From positions 124,001 through 188,000 of the forward strand of contig BDIU01000009.1 in the NCBI GenBank assembly GCA_002118135.1: 64,000 nucleotides of DNA. Reading direction: 5' to 3'. The notes below the pieces were generated by a model. That model was not told where the DNA came from. It was given only the letters and a program-made list of their open reading frames with translations, and ran no database searches. A program made the position numbers and the translations under genes. Positions 12,001-21,081 of the stretch are shown here, piece by piece (position 1 is the first letter of the stretch; each line of letters begins with the position of its first letter). This DNA is from Trebouxia sp. TZW2008. Taxonomy: Eukaryota > Chlorophyta > Trebouxiophyceae > Trebouxiales > Trebouxiaceae.

Positions 12001-12888
12001 ATGTATTCTGACCATTGGTTGAACCCTGCAGGCGAGGTGTACTCAGATGTTGAGTTGATCTGGCAGAATTGCCACAGCTTCAATGAGCCAGATTCTGACA
12101 TCTGCACGGCAGCCACTGAAGCTCAGCGGGCATTTCATGACAGGTGGCAGCAGCAGGGCTTGCCACATCAGCAGGCCAAGCCTGGCAAGAAGAAGAGCGG
12201 CAAGGCCAGCAAGCAGGCAGCTGCTGCAGAAGCTGATGACAGCAATTCTGGCAAGAAGAAGAGCGGCAAGTCTGGCAAGCAGGCAGCTGTCGCAGAAGCT
12301 GATCAGGGGACCCCTGGTGGGAAAAAGAAGGGCGGCAAAGTCAGCAAGCAGGGTGCTGGTGATGATCCTAGCTCTTCAGCAAAGGCATATGCTGTCAGAA
12401 GCAAAACAGACACAGCTGCAAACAGGCGGGAAAGTCAGGATGCCGGGAAAAGCTTGGCGGCAAAGCCACAGCAGACAGCTAAGCGAAAACGTGGTGAGCC
12501 AGCTGATGATGATCATGACCCTCAGCCAAGCAAGAAGAGCAAAGGGGAAGCTGATCAGCAAAGCAAGAAGAGCAAGGGGCCATCAGATCAGCATTTGGCG
12601 CCAGAAAAGCTGAGCGCCAGTGCGCGATTGCGGAAGGGCTTGCCTCCCACACCTCCCCTCAGGGTTTCTCCCAGGGCGGGAAATGCTGAAGCAGCCGCTG
12701 ATGAGTCAGCAGCAGCGAGTAATGTGTCAGCAGCAAATGATTTGACCAGCAAGGCTAAAGGGAAGAGTGCAAAAGGAAAAATCAAAGGGGAGGCAAAAGA
12801 AGATGCAAGTGATCAGCATGACCAGCTGAAGGAGGGCGAAGTCATTGAACAGCTTACTGCAAGGCGCACCAGCGGACGGCTAAAGTAG
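6..12888 (+). CDS. DDT-PHD/BPTF-like chromatin reader, 2 PHD fingers and 3 bromodomains (5' partial)
   Basis: The gene enters the window already in an exon (open after CAG at 3-5, with no ATG). It probably encodes a nuclear histone reader of a remodelling or transcription complex. An acidic exon lies near 402-641. The exon around 1920-2944 carries ALQLRRLDSFIQW and a Gln-rich stretch, then LPLWLIR; from memory these resemble plant DDT-PHD (PTM-type) proteins. PHD1 is CAVC..CDRCNRWYH (exon to 4347) completed by CPEC (5074-5201). PHD2 is LYCTCRQPDDG..CNTCDDWFHTDC (about 5544-5820) completed by CPLC (7125-7277). Bromodomain 1: 7940-8170 plus 8490-8682; bromodomain 2: 9317-9820 plus 10606-10806; bromodomain 3: 11173-11442 plus 12032-12888. 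Each has PMDL and an NCxxFN acetyl-lysine site. Phases agree from 7125 to the TAG. The tail is Lys/Ser-rich and ends SGRLK. Metazoan BPTF has one bromodomain, so three is unusual. A split into two genes near 2950-3250 cannot be excluded. Confidence 0.85.
730..940 (+). mobile_element. dispersed repeat family 1, copy 1 (intronic, SINE- or MITE-like)
   Basis: About 200 bp of non-coding sequence ending in a GAATG-type tail (AGAATGAATGAAATGAATG). It shares long blocks such as GTTGGGCCTGCTGAGCCTG with 7347-7572 in the same orientation and 18745-18970 in the opposite orientation. It carries no ORF of its own. The class is not established, because no clear terminal repeats or pol III boxes were seen. 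Confidence 0.6.
955..1045 (+). pseudogene. decayed copy of the exon edge at 560-641
   Basis: The block AGCAAGTGGtGtACAAGCT and the following bases repeat the end of the upstream exon (571-641) with many substitutions. It lies in the following intron, so it is a donor-side duplicate. Confidence 0.45.
1333..1500 (+). repeat. duplicated exon edge coding LAWRGAxQ with donor
   Basis: The segment CTTGCCTGGAGAGG, then G.GC.TGCAG and GTGA, occurs at about 1333-1360 and again at about 1468-1495. The first copy belongs to a plausible exon ending KHLALQARLAWRGAMQ before GTGAAC. The second keeps the GTGAGC donor but has lost the upstream half of the exon. It is another donor-side copy placed downstream of the working one. 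Confidence 0.5.
1757..1856. repeat. (CAT/ATC)n microsatellite
   Basis: An imperfect ATC trinucleotide run with ATT and GTC interruptions, in an intron of the chromatin reader gene. Apparent poly-His and poly-Ile frames through it are artefacts of the repeat. Confidence 0.95.
3311..3645 (+). repeat. three tandem exon+intron units, period 130 bp, frame-neutral exon
   Basis: The CACAGCAGGCAC block starts at 3311, 3441 and 3571. Copies 2 and 3 are complete: CAG acceptor, 75-nt exon (3441-3515 and 3571-3645), then a GTAAG donor. Copy 1 is fused to the upstream exon and ends at 3385. Each 75-nt exon encodes 25 residues beginning AQQAQRDANAAS with no stop, so including zero, one or two extra copies keeps the reading frame. 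This is the one array here that could truly lengthen the protein. Confidence 0.85.
4755..5073 (+). pseudogene. dead acceptor-side copies of the PHD1 second-half exon
   Basis: Copies of CAGGAGATGGT(G/T) plus downstream exon sequence begin near 4763 (short fragment) and 4911. The second reads EMVDGVEDKK and then hits an in-frame TGA before the ECPGC that matches ECPEC of the working exon at 5074-5201. The working copy is the last of the series. Confidence 0.8.
5202..5400 (+). repeat. short tandem repeat and decayed copy of the PHD1 exon end
   Basis: GATGATTACAGATGCACTCACTA-type units of about 22-24 bp repeat at about 5207-5270. Near 5335 GCTGGAAgACaGGCCCGCCAG repeats the 3' part of exon 5074-5201, which reads GCTGGAGAACGGGCCCGCCAG. 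Both are non-coding intron content. Confidence 0.55.
5744..6720 (+). repeat. 150-bp tandem array of the PHD2 exon 3' half with donor
   Basis: The block TTGCGGCAGTTCATxCAGTGC starts near 5746 (inside the working exon), 5896, 6046 and 6196, a strict 150-bp period. Copies 2-4 keep the DWFHTD-type sequence and a GTATGTACGA donor (lost in the fourth) but have no acceptor; AAATAGCAAGGA precedes each. More decayed copies lie near 6385-6450, 6515-6590 (donor kept) and 6675-6725. Substitutions alter zinc ligands and neighbours, for example CGA to CAA and GAT to GTT in copy 3. All are spliced out if the first donor is used. Confidence 0.9.
6949..7040 (+). pseudogene. dead acceptor-side copy of the PHD2 completing exon
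   Basis: GCAGGAAAGTGACAGACGCTGAGGAATGGGCCTGCC matches the working exon start at 7125 but carries an extra base near its 5' end, which puts the W-A-C codons out of phase with the acceptor. It lies upstream of the live exon. Confidence 0.8.
7347..7572 (+). mobile_element. dispersed repeat family 1, copy 2 (intronic)
   Basis: Starts GTATGTTTGGGGAGTTACCAGG and contains AGCTGGGCCTGCTGAGCCTG. It aligns along its length to the copy at 730-940, but is more diverged and lacks the clear GAATG tail. It sits in intron 7278-7939. Confidence 0.55.
8387..8450 (+). pseudogene. dead copy of the bromodomain 1 second exon
   Basis: After CAG at 8386-8388 it reads VWQNCHIFSTKGSNTLDIC and then stops. The working exon at 8490 reads VWQNCRIFNAEGSDIWDTC. 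The dead copy lies about 100 bp upstream with a similar TGTTGCAG acceptor. Confidence 0.85.
9893..10010 (+). pseudogene. donor-side copy of the bromodomain 2 first exon
   Basis: Repeats the exon 3' end (AGTGAATGAAGA..., PMDLLTVSTK) downstream of the working donor at 9821. An internal deletion removes part of KLKDGQY. A GTGAGA donor-like site remains. Confidence 0.8.
10412..10500 (+). pseudogene. dead acceptor-side copy of the bromodomain 2 second exon
   Basis: Reads GEVDVIWSYCCSSNEPASE-like sequence. A small deletion in the DQAQQAF region then brings a TGA into frame. The working exon is at 10606-10806. Confidence 0.8.
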
Positions 12889-13302
12889 ATCTGTGGTAGC
12901 ATGATCATTGTCCTGGTTTGGTAATTCCTTCTTGCGTGTACAGACCAGCTCAGTCATGTGTGATGTGCAATATTGATGTCAAAGTTCCTGCTCCATGCTA
13001 CTTCAGTGCAAGCTCAATTGGTTGTTGCTTCAGTCAGACTGTCTCCACAGATAAATGTACCAAGATGCAAAACAACAGTGCACCCGTCCCCTCTTGGCTG
13101 CATGTGGATTCGGAGCGTAGCAATGACCTTCTGCTTTCATTGGGTGGTTTCAGAGCGTGGCCAACTAGTCTGTAATTTGAGCCTGCGTCGAATCGTCAGG
13201 CCTGTTGCGTGCGCGCAAGCTCGAAGTCAACTTGCAAATTGAAAGTGTACTTAGTTGTTGCAAAGGCAGTTTGTGACTTACAGCATCCAGGAACTGCAGT
13301 GC
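12889..13302. other. intergenic spacer between chromatin reader and first GNAT gene
   Basis: Follows the TAG of the chromatin reader and precedes the proposed ATG at 13303. It should hold the 3' UTR and the promoter of the GNAT gene. The base composition becomes more CpG-rich toward 13300. No specific element was identified. Confidence 0.5.
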
Positions 13303-16300
13303 ATGTCACTAGCAACGATCACCCAACGTCCCCTGCCAACGCGCTTACGAACCCATCCTTGCGGCACCAGGCGCGCGCGATGCCCCACCGCACGATCTTT
13401 CACGCAGCACGCTGAACCTGCGGTGGTGCAGTTCAAGAAGGACGACCAACACTTCGTGACGAAGGGTCTGCAGACTATTGGAACGGTGCGCAACGGACTG
13501 TGATTCGATTGCGCCACTAAAACTCTGCTAACCTAGGCTGAAATCCTGTTAGCTTTTGCTGTAGGCTTTCGTAAGCGACGCCGTCACTAAGTATCTGGCA
13601 CCAGGGGCCGAAGCTGATAGCTGCATCCAGAAAGTGCGGTCTTATGGCGAGTACCAACTGGCGGAATCCAGCTCGGCCGACCTTCTTTTCCAAGCCGAAG
13701 ATTGTGCTGCTGCTGCCTTTTGCTACCGGATACCGGAACAGCTGGTACACAAACTTTTGCTGCGCTTTAGTCCCAAGGCAATGACTAATGTACAAGTTGG
13801 CTCAAGCACAAGCAGCTCATCACATGCATGCAGACATTGTCAACATAAGATGCCATATTTTGATGAACTGCACACCGTGTGAATACATCGCCAAAGCCTT
13901 CAAGAAAATCTGTGAACTTCTGATGTATTTCAACATCATAAACTGACTCTCTTGACGTTGTCTGTATGACCCCCTGTTGGGTCTCTATGGCAATGAAACT
14001 TGATTGATTGATAAAGTGGCGACTACAATTTTACATTGTGCAGGCACTAGCTGCACCTGAGGAACAGCCACAACAGCTACCAGCTAAAAGCAATCCAGCA
14101 GAGCTTCTGGATCTGTGTTTTGCAAAGGGCAGACAAGATTTTCTGCAGGTATGTGGACACTCTTTTCTTAGCACATGCCTGATCATCAGTCAACATGCCT
14201 TAAGTTCTGACAACCCAGTCATCACTTCAAATCCAGTGATTCAAGTTCATGTATCTGTCCTTGTTCAAACTTCTTTATACTCTCGCTCATTAGAGCTTGC
14301 ATACTTTGAATGTTGTGATGACTTACTTGCGCAGCGCAGTATATATGATATGAGTTTGGTCAAAGTATGTGCTTGGCTGCGTATACAAAGCTTGACATGC
14401 CCATGAGCATGTCACAACGGTGCATGGCTTACTGGAGCCATGTAGCAAACCAAACAGCAACTAAAGCAAACAACATGTCTACTGATTGTCCCATGCTCAG
14501 TTCAGTCCCTCAAAGCTCTTGAAAAGAAACGTATACATTAGGCATAGCCCGGGATATGCAGGAACATGGCCCCTTCATTCTGGTGAGCTTGATAGGCGTG
14601 CATCCCGACAAGCAGCGCCGGGGCTTAGGCGGGCGCCTCCTGACCATGGTGAGCATCCCCCTCTTCTTCCCTTTTCTCCTTCTCCCCTTCTTCTCTTTTC
14701 TCCTTCTCCTCTTCTTCTCCTCTTCTTCTTTGTCTTGTCTGCTTACAGAAAGCACTCCTGAGTCACCAGACAAGAAACGCTGTGGCTTAGGCGGCTAACT
14801 CCTGACCATGGTGAGCATCCTTGTCTTCTTCTGTTTTGTCCTCCTCCTCTTCTTCTTATCTTTTCTCGTTCTCTTCTTCTTCTCCTCTTCTGTGTCTTGT
14901 CTGCATACAGAAAGCACCCCTGAGTCACCAGACAAGCAGCGTCGTGGCTTAAGCGGCCGCCTCCTGACCATGGTGAGCATCCTCTTCTTCTTTTTCAGTT
15001 GTCCTTCACCTTTTTTCCTTCTCGTTTCTTCTTCTCCTCTTCTTCTCCTTTTCTTCTGTGTCTTGTCTGCATACAGAAAGCACCCCTGACAATCAGGCTG
15101 GCAGCGCCAGGGCTTACGCAATCGCCTCCTGATTGAGTATTCCTTTCTTCCCTTTTCCTCCTCTTCTTCTCCTCTTTGTCTATGTCTTGTCTGCATAGCA
15201 GCGTAACCATGTTTTCTCCTTTTTATTGCTGTTGGAAAAAGACGTACAACTGCATGGCCATGACAACCAGCCTTGCCTTTTCCTGTCATGCTTTGTCATC
15301 AGGCAAACAGCTCAACGAATGTCAGTAAGTAGTCCCATTCATCTTCGTCCATGTCTTGTATGCACACAGGTGCATTCGCAGCTGAACACTCATAATGACC
15401 AGTCTCAGTATTCCTCTTCTTCTTGTCTTGATGTACAAATCTGCAGCTGCATGACCATGGTGAGCTGCATTGCTCCCCTTATGCCATATTTGATCTGTAT
15501 ACAAATTTGGCTGCATGAATAGTCCTCACAGTTTGACAGGGCGCTCCATTGCAAATGTCCACTGACAGTTCAAATCTCAGGACTGATGGAAGTTCTGGAG
15601 TTTCTTGACTGCTGGAAGTTGTGCAACTCCCAAATGCCCAAGAATTGGAAATCTCCATGCAAGTTTGTGCTGCAGTGCCTTGTGAACGTACAGGTCTTAT
15701 AGGGTGCAACCTACAACTGCATCTGTCCAGCATTGTTGTAATCAGCATTTCCAAGGCACAGTAGAGATGCCTTTGGCAGTTCATAAAATTTACATGCATC
15801 TTTGGCCTTTCATTAACTGTAGTGTACTCTTCACCAAAAACCTAAACCCTACATCCGCGTGCCTAATTCCCAAGGGTGGACCTAATATGAAACTACAACA
15901 CAAATTAGTAAATCCAATTTTCCAAAACCCTAAATCAAACCTGAGCGTCAAGAGTACACTACATTTACGGAAGAATCATTTTTGGGCGCTAGTGCCTACG
16001 CCAAAACTTGCAGCTTGCTGCCAGAATTCTGTATCAGTGACCTGTTGTCATCAGTGTGTTGTCCTTTGCCACATACATGCACGTAATGCTGTTGCAAGAA
16101 CCAGCAGCAACCTGACTCAACTTGACTTAGCATGTAGCACTTGCAGGATAGCAATACATTGCAACTGTATTCAGCTTGTATCTCCTCAAGCATGTGGGGA
16201 ACAAATTTCGCTCACTGCCTGCATGACGTCTTGTGAAGTCTTGCCCTGGTCCCTCATCTGCTCCAAACAGAAGCAAAATATGTTTCAGGGAAACAGAAGC

Positions 16301-16651
16301 GAAATATGTTTCAGGGAGTTGCCAGTACAGCCACCTGCTCAGCCTGCTTCCCCTGATGGCAGATAGGGACCGTTGCAGGCAAAGACAGAAGTGGTTCTAT
16401 GTGGAGGCTAGCTCCGAAGCCAATGCAGCCATGTTCATGAAGCATGGCTCTGTCCCACCTTGCATTCAAGTTGCTTGTTTTAATTGCAGATAGGGACCAT
16501 TGCAGACAGAGAACAGAAGTGGTGCTATCTGGAAGCTAGCTCTGATGCTAATGCAGCTATGTACATGAAGCATGGGTTTGTTCCATTGTCCACAACTCGC
16601 CCAGAACCTGAAGGGCCGCTGATCAAGCTGATGGGGCGGCCGCCACAGTAG
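13303..16651 (+). CDS. GNAT-family N-acetyltransferase, copy 1
   Basis: Transfers an acetyl group from acetyl-CoA to an unknown amine; the family is recognised, the substrate is not. Phase-checked exons: 13303-13485, 13565-13744, 14044-14148, 14562-14648, 16490-16651. The acetyl-CoA loop is GVHPDKQRRGLGGRLL (exon 4), matching the Q/RxxGxG signature. The last exon carries ADREQKWCYLEASS and YMKHGF, the usual strand-5 and C-terminal GNAT motifs. The proposed ATG opens a Ser/Thr/Arg-rich leader (MSLATITQRPLPTRLRT), suggesting plastid or mitochondrial import. Exons 2, 3, 4 and 5 have the same lengths (180, 105, 87, 162 nt) as the paralogue downstream. A further small exon near 14501-14530 (SLKALEKK-like) is possible but could not be placed in phase. 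Confidence 0.78.
13970..14015 (+). repeat. possible retroelement 3' end with TTGA tail
   Basis: TGACCCCCTGTTGGGTCTCT forms a small hairpin (GACCC/GGGTC) and is followed by ATGGCAATGAAAC and a TTGATTGATTGAT run. This looks like the 3' end and tail of a non-LTR element, but only one copy is visible here. Confidence 0.35.
14590..15140 (+). repeat. four tandem copies of the GNAT acetyl-CoA-loop exon edge in pyrimidine-rich intron
   Basis: CGACAAGCAGCGCCGGGGCTTAGGCGG..CTCCTGACCATGGTGAGC begins near 14605 in the working exon. It recurs near 14770, 14930 and 15095 at about 160-bp spacing, each copy separated by TTCTTC-rich tracts. Copies 2 and 3 keep the CCATGGTGAGC donor; copy 2 has a stop (GGCTAAC) and copy 4 has lost the donor. 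These are donor-side duplicates. Confidence 0.88.
15818..15963. mobile_element. MITE-like element with 14-bp terminal inverted repeats
   Basis: TGTAGTGTACTCTT at 15818-15831 is the exact reverse complement of AAGAGTACACTACA at 15950-15963. The 146-bp element is AT-rich inside, has no ORF, and contains two telomere-like CCCTAAA-type words. It lies in the last intron of the first GNAT gene. Target-site duplication is unclear; TTAA/TTTA flank the ends. Confidence 0.65.
16358..16450 (+). pseudogene. dead acceptor-side copy of the GNAT copy 1 last exon
   Basis: Reads ATAGGGACCGTTGCAGGCAA and KWFYVEASSEANAAMFMKHG, closely matching the working exon at 16490-16651. A one-base shift between its acceptor and the KWFY segment breaks the frame. 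The working copy is downstream. Confidence 0.85.
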
Positions 16652-17249
16652 CTCATGTGCCAGACAAGTTCGTTTCTGTGACCTGTTTGTGCAGCTTGAC
16701 AGATCCGATATGATCATGAGCTGGCGAGGCTTTGATATCATTTGCTTGCACAAGTGATGGCCATCTTGTTGGCCTGATGCTGTTGAGTGGTGATGCTCAT
16801 TGAATTCACAGCAGGAATTTTGGAGCTGAATTGCAAAGAAGTTGCCATGCATCTGAGTGGCATGCAATGCATGGTGTGTACTTTCCCAACTGTCTTGTAG
16901 CATGTACCTGTTTCAATTTGTGTCTCAACCTGCTTACCAAGACCACAGATACATTCCATGCTGCACAAAGAAGCATTTGCATGCTTCGTGTGTGACAGCA
17001 GTCTCAAACCTATGTGGTCTCGGAGCGAGTCACCCCTGCCTGGGTTGCTGAGCTTAGCTTCACTCCCGGCAATGATCTGCGGGCCAGTTCGCGTCACCAG
17101 AAGCTACAACATCAATTGTGACCCAAAATCAGTGTAGGGGTGCTGAGCTAGCAGAGTTGAGAAAGCGGCGGAACTGCAGAGTGCTGATTGCACCTTTGCG
17201 AAGAGTCGCGACGGGATCAGCAGTGTCAGAACGTGGCATTCTTCGCTGT
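16652..17249. other. spacer between the two GNAT genes
   Basis: Holds the 3' UTR of copy 1 and the upstream region of copy 2. From 17076 the frame of copy 2 is open, with a basic stretch ELRKRRNCRVLIAPLRR that resembles a leader peptide, but no in-frame ATG was found before 17250. An unseen upstream exon is possible. Confidence 0.4.
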
Positions 17250-19551
17250 ATGAATGCCAATGGAGACGCTCTTGAGCGCTTCAGCAAAGATGACGAGCTG
17301 AGCGTGTCAAGAGCACTGCAGACGGTTGCCACGGTAAGACACCAGGATTGCAAAGCTGATTCAGCAATAGAAATCCACGAAAGACTGTGATCGATGATTG
17401 TCGCACAGGCCTTGCAAGACAATACGCTTGCGGTCTACATGGCAAACGGCCGAGACTCGGCAGGACGTAATCAGGTGGTGCAATCTAAAGGGAGAGAAAC
17501 TCTCCAGAGCGCAGCTTCAACTGACTTGTTGTTCCACATAGACAACTTCAGTGCTGCTGTATTCTGCTACCGTGTCCCTGAGCAACTGGTAATGACAGTG
17601 CATGTCATGCTTTCGCATTACATTGGCCAAAATTTTTCATTACCCCAGACTCTCAGACCCTCCAACATGTCATGCTTTTGCATCACATTGGCCAAATTTT
17701 CACGTTAACCCAATGACCCTAAAATCTCAGGCCGTCCAACCTCCCCCACATGACAAGCTGCAGATGATGCCATTGTTCATGTGAACATTTGTTTACACCT
17801 ATGACTTTGTGACTGCCCTGTCACAAAGCTGACAGCATGGAAGAAGCGATATTGATGCAGTGGTGGTGGTTGTCTGGTCTGGATGTCATTAGTCATGCCT
17901 CAGCAGCCGATGTAGCTGATTGCAGGTGTGGCCAGTCGATAATCACAATGATGACTAAGGGCAGGGCAGCTTGCAGGCAGCCCCACCTGTTGAAGATCAG
18001 CCAAAAGAAGAGATCAGTCCGGATGATCATGCTCAGCTGATGGCACATTGTGTTGACAAGGGAAAGCACCAGTTTCTTCAGGTACACTTTGCTGCTAGCT
18101 TGTTGTGGATAACTGCTGCTGTCAATTCTGTTGCCAAAAGTTGTACACAGGTTGCATCAGCAGGTATGCATTGCTGCTGAATTATTGTATATAACTGCTG
18201 CTGTTAATTCTGTCGCCACAGATTGTACACAGCTTGGATCAGCAGGTATGCATTGCTGCTGGATAACTGCTGCTGTCAATTCTGTTGCCAAAAATTGTAC
18301 ACAGCTTGTGTCAGCAGGTATGCTTGGCTGCTAGCTTGTTGTACATGACTGCTGGAGTTTGCTGTGATGCGACTCACAGTTCACAGCTTGTGCCAGCAAA
18401 ACAGCAACCTTTCAATGATGCACTAGGCCAAACAGTGGCCACTGGTCACATAACCTGGTAACCAATGACCACTGTGTTGTGTGTGTGGCAAAACTGGCAA
18501 GGTGCAGTTTTGCCACACAAACAGCCAGCACATTCTGAACATTTGTGCACTATCTTTACTGCACATCTGTTGCATCAAATGTAACCCACATATAGATACA
18601 GTACAGCTGAACTACTGGCAGGACTGCAGGCACACGGACCGTTCATCTACATCACCCTGATGGGGGTGCTTCCAGACAAGCAGGGGCGGGGTTTGGGGTC
18701 ACGCCTGCTCACTGAGGTAAGCTACCTAACTTTCATTTCAAAACCTCATTCATTCATTCACTATACACGTGGGCTAGGCAGGCTCAGCAGGCCCAACTGG
18801 GTACGTACAGAAGCAATCAACTGTCTCCAACCAGTTCGATTATGTGCTAAGCTAAACCAGGGCACATGAAGGGCAGAGAGGTCCTTATACTTGGTTGACT
18901 GCCAATTATCTCTGGCTTTACCCTTGGCCTGAGTGCCTGATAAGTGCCCAAACATACACTGATAAGGCAGTCTGTCCTGTGACATTTCAAAATCTGCTGC
19001 ATCACTATCTGCTATAAAGATACTGAACCAACTTTGCCTGCATCTGTTTCTACTGCTGACTCTGTGTTGTCAAGGTCTGAAGCACATGTGAATAGTGATT
19101 GACACAGCATTCACATTGAAGGTGCAAAGCATCACCAGCGCGTGTGCAACACTTGCAAGACATTTTCACCAGTAATGTCATTTTGTCATGTTGTCACCTG
19201 CATGCCCTAGTATTGTCATGTTGTCATCTTCACAACAAAGCAATGTGGCAGTTTTTGGTTGGCTTGCAAACAGATTTCAAGTGCTCAATGCCTGCAGTGC
19301 CCTGCAAGGAATGATCGTGTGGTAATCTGTGCCGTACAAGAGCGCGTCTTCACAATTTTGATTTCTTCTGAATTGAGCCTTGGCTGCAGATTTGCGCCAT
19401 TGCTGATAGAGAGAAGAGATGGTGCTGTTTGGAAACCATTCTTGCCAAGAATGTTGCCCTATACAACAAACATGGCTTTGTGACAGAGTTCACCTCCATG
19501 GCGGGCCCTGGAGCACCACTGATGCAACATATGGCCCGCCCTCCACAGTAG
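17250..19551 (+). CDS. GNAT-family N-acetyltransferase, copy 2
   Basis: Tandem paralogue of the gene at 13303. Phase-checked exons: first exon ending 17333, then 17409-17588, 17977-18081, 18630-18716 and 19390-19551; the last four are 180, 105, 87 and 162 nt, identical to copy 1. The acetyl-CoA loop is GVLPDKQGRGLGSRLL, and the C-terminal motif is ADREKRWCCLE..YNKHGF. It ends MARPPQ where copy 1 ends MGRPPQ. The only in-frame ATG is 17250, which would delete the leader seen in copy 1; the true start may be in an upstream exon. Equal exon lengths with clearly diverged sequence argue that both copies are under selection. Confidence 0.72.
18095..18345 (+). repeat. tandem intronic repeat, 3-4 copies of 72-90 bp
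   Basis: ACTGCTGCTGTCAATTCTGTTGCC and TTGTACACAG(C/G)TTG...TCAGCAGGTATGC repeat, with TTGCCA/TCGCCA anchors at about 18130, 18212 and 18284. Each unit ends CAGCAGGTATGC, a donor-like site. The missing internal exon of this gene may derive from here, but no copy was placed in phase. Confidence 0.7.
18483..18518. other. perfect 13-bp-stem hairpin
   Basis: GTGTGGCAAAACT (18483-18495) is followed by a 10-nt loop and AGTTTTGCCACAC (18506-18518). It sits within an intron of GNAT copy 2. It may be a foldback element or the core of a small inverted-repeat transposon; no second copy was found here. Confidence 0.75.
18745..18970 (-). mobile_element. dispersed repeat family 1, copy 3 (reverse orientation)
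   Basis: Reverse complement of the copy at 730-940: it starts with CATTCATTCATTC, then GGGCTAGGCAGGCTCAGCAGG, and ends near AGTGCCCAAACATACACTG, the complement of GTATGTTTGGGCA. It is the least diverged partner of copy 1 and defines a unit of about 220 bp. Confidence 0.65.
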
Positions 19552-19895
19552 CCAAATCTTCAAAGCTTAAAATGAAGTTTATGGTGTCAGGCATCATCGC
19601 AGGAGCTGATGTGAGCATCAGCAGCCCGCTGCAGGCAAGGGCCTGGAGCACCTTGAATGCGACATATGGACCGCCCTCCACACTCGTCAAGTCTTGAAGA
19701 CAAGTTCCTAGCTTTCACCGCGGTTGCATAGCTTTCACCGCGGTTGCAAGCCCTGGAGCGCCTTTGACGCAACACATGGGTCGCCCTGCACAGTAGACAA
19801 GACTTGAAGACGACATTCACAGGTTTCACATTGTTGGCAGGCCCTGGAGCGCCATTAGTGCAGCATATGGGCCGCTCTCTGCAATAGCCAGACCC
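19505..19895 (+). repeat. four tandem copies of the GNAT copy 2 C-terminus running past the stop codon
   Basis: GGCCCTGGAGCACCactgatgcaacatatggcccgcc-type segments lie at about 19505 (coding end), 19640, 19750 and 19841, followed by CCTCCACA and TAG or decayed versions. Copies 2-4 are in the 3' untranslated region. They show the same edge-duplication behaviour at the gene's end instead of at a splice site. Confidence 0.88.
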
Positions 19896-21081
19896 TAAAC
19901 TCAACAAGACAAACGCAAGGAATAGTCCTTGGTGTCAGGCATCACAACAGGAGGCTCAATGAGTAGAAGCAGCCTTGGAAGTGTTGAAGGCAAACACTGA
20001 AAATCTCTGATACACCCTAACGCAAGCATGGGTATCCTGCCTTGCTAACCCCGGCACTGCTGTGACAGCTGAGGCATACAATGGGCTGCTGCTTATGTCA
20101 TCGCCATCATGAACGAGCAGCGTTGAATCAGAATCAGATCAAGTCTTGTGCATCACCTATGATGCAACTGTTTAGTGTGGTATTCAGCGCTAGACCTTCT
20201 GTTTTGATTTTGCTCAATGTGGCACTGCTTTGTGCTGCCACACACCGGCTTGCTATTGTTAGGAAGCTACACCACACCTGGCTACACTGGCATTGCAGTG
20301 ACGTCTCTGCAATGGTCTTCACCATGCTTTTTCATGCAGTTTCTGGTAATCTGTTCAACGGGCCGTTGAGGCAATTGCTGAAACAGCGGCAGCACCATCA
20401 ACTGACCATCGAAGGGGCACCCCGCCCACTGTCAATGCGGCTGCAGCGGGCAACTGTTCAAGTGCAATGAGGGTTTCGAGCAGGCACAAAGTGGTCTGCA
20501 CCTCGAAACATTTGCGCACCTCATTCAAGAAAACAATTTGTACTCTTGAGTTTACGTAATTGTTTTTGTAGATGGCCCCAATGTGCCTTCATACCTTACA
20601 AGATTAGTAACTATGCGCATCAAGCAAGGCAGCTATAGCCCGACCAGTCAAGTCAAAATGCATGCACTGATCAAATTGCTGTCGTTCACGAGTTTGCTTC
20701 TTCACACAGGCACTCAAAATGTCATGTTTGTCAATGATTGCCATTCAACAAATGCACATCATGCTGGCTAATTGATTGGCGCTACAGCAACAGATAAGCC
20801 TCAAATCAACAGCGCTGTGTCTATCTTTTTGCTGTCTGTGGTAATGCCTGTAGAAACATTACAGTGACAAGCTGTTGCTAGGTAGCTACTAGTTGAAGCA
20901 GCATACTGAACCAATGGCCTAGTACACTGCTACAAAACATTTCTGAAATTGTCACACTCTTGACATAGCAAGGTCATCTATATCAAGAGCATGACCAAAT
21001 CTGTGTGTGGTATTCTGCATTGACTCAACAATGCTGTCCATTGCCCTGGAGGCTATGAACAGCGCTTCTGGAAGTGTCAAT
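19896..21081. other. spacer; possible decayed coding segment at 20340-20550
   Basis: No gene could be supported. One plus-strand segment near 20366-20550 is Ala/Thr-rich and open in two frames, but lacks a clear splice context or family resemblance. The rest shows no repeats or RNA genes. Confidence 0.3.

Noticed and set aside
14495..15289. Arg/Glu/Lys-rich minus-strand proteins
   Set aside because: They are translations of the TTCTTC pyrimidine tracts between duplicated GNAT exon edges.
15838..15935. Interstitial telomere repeats (CCTAAACCCTA and AAACCCTAAA)
   Set aside because: Only single telomere-like words, both inside the MITE-like element, not a tandem array.
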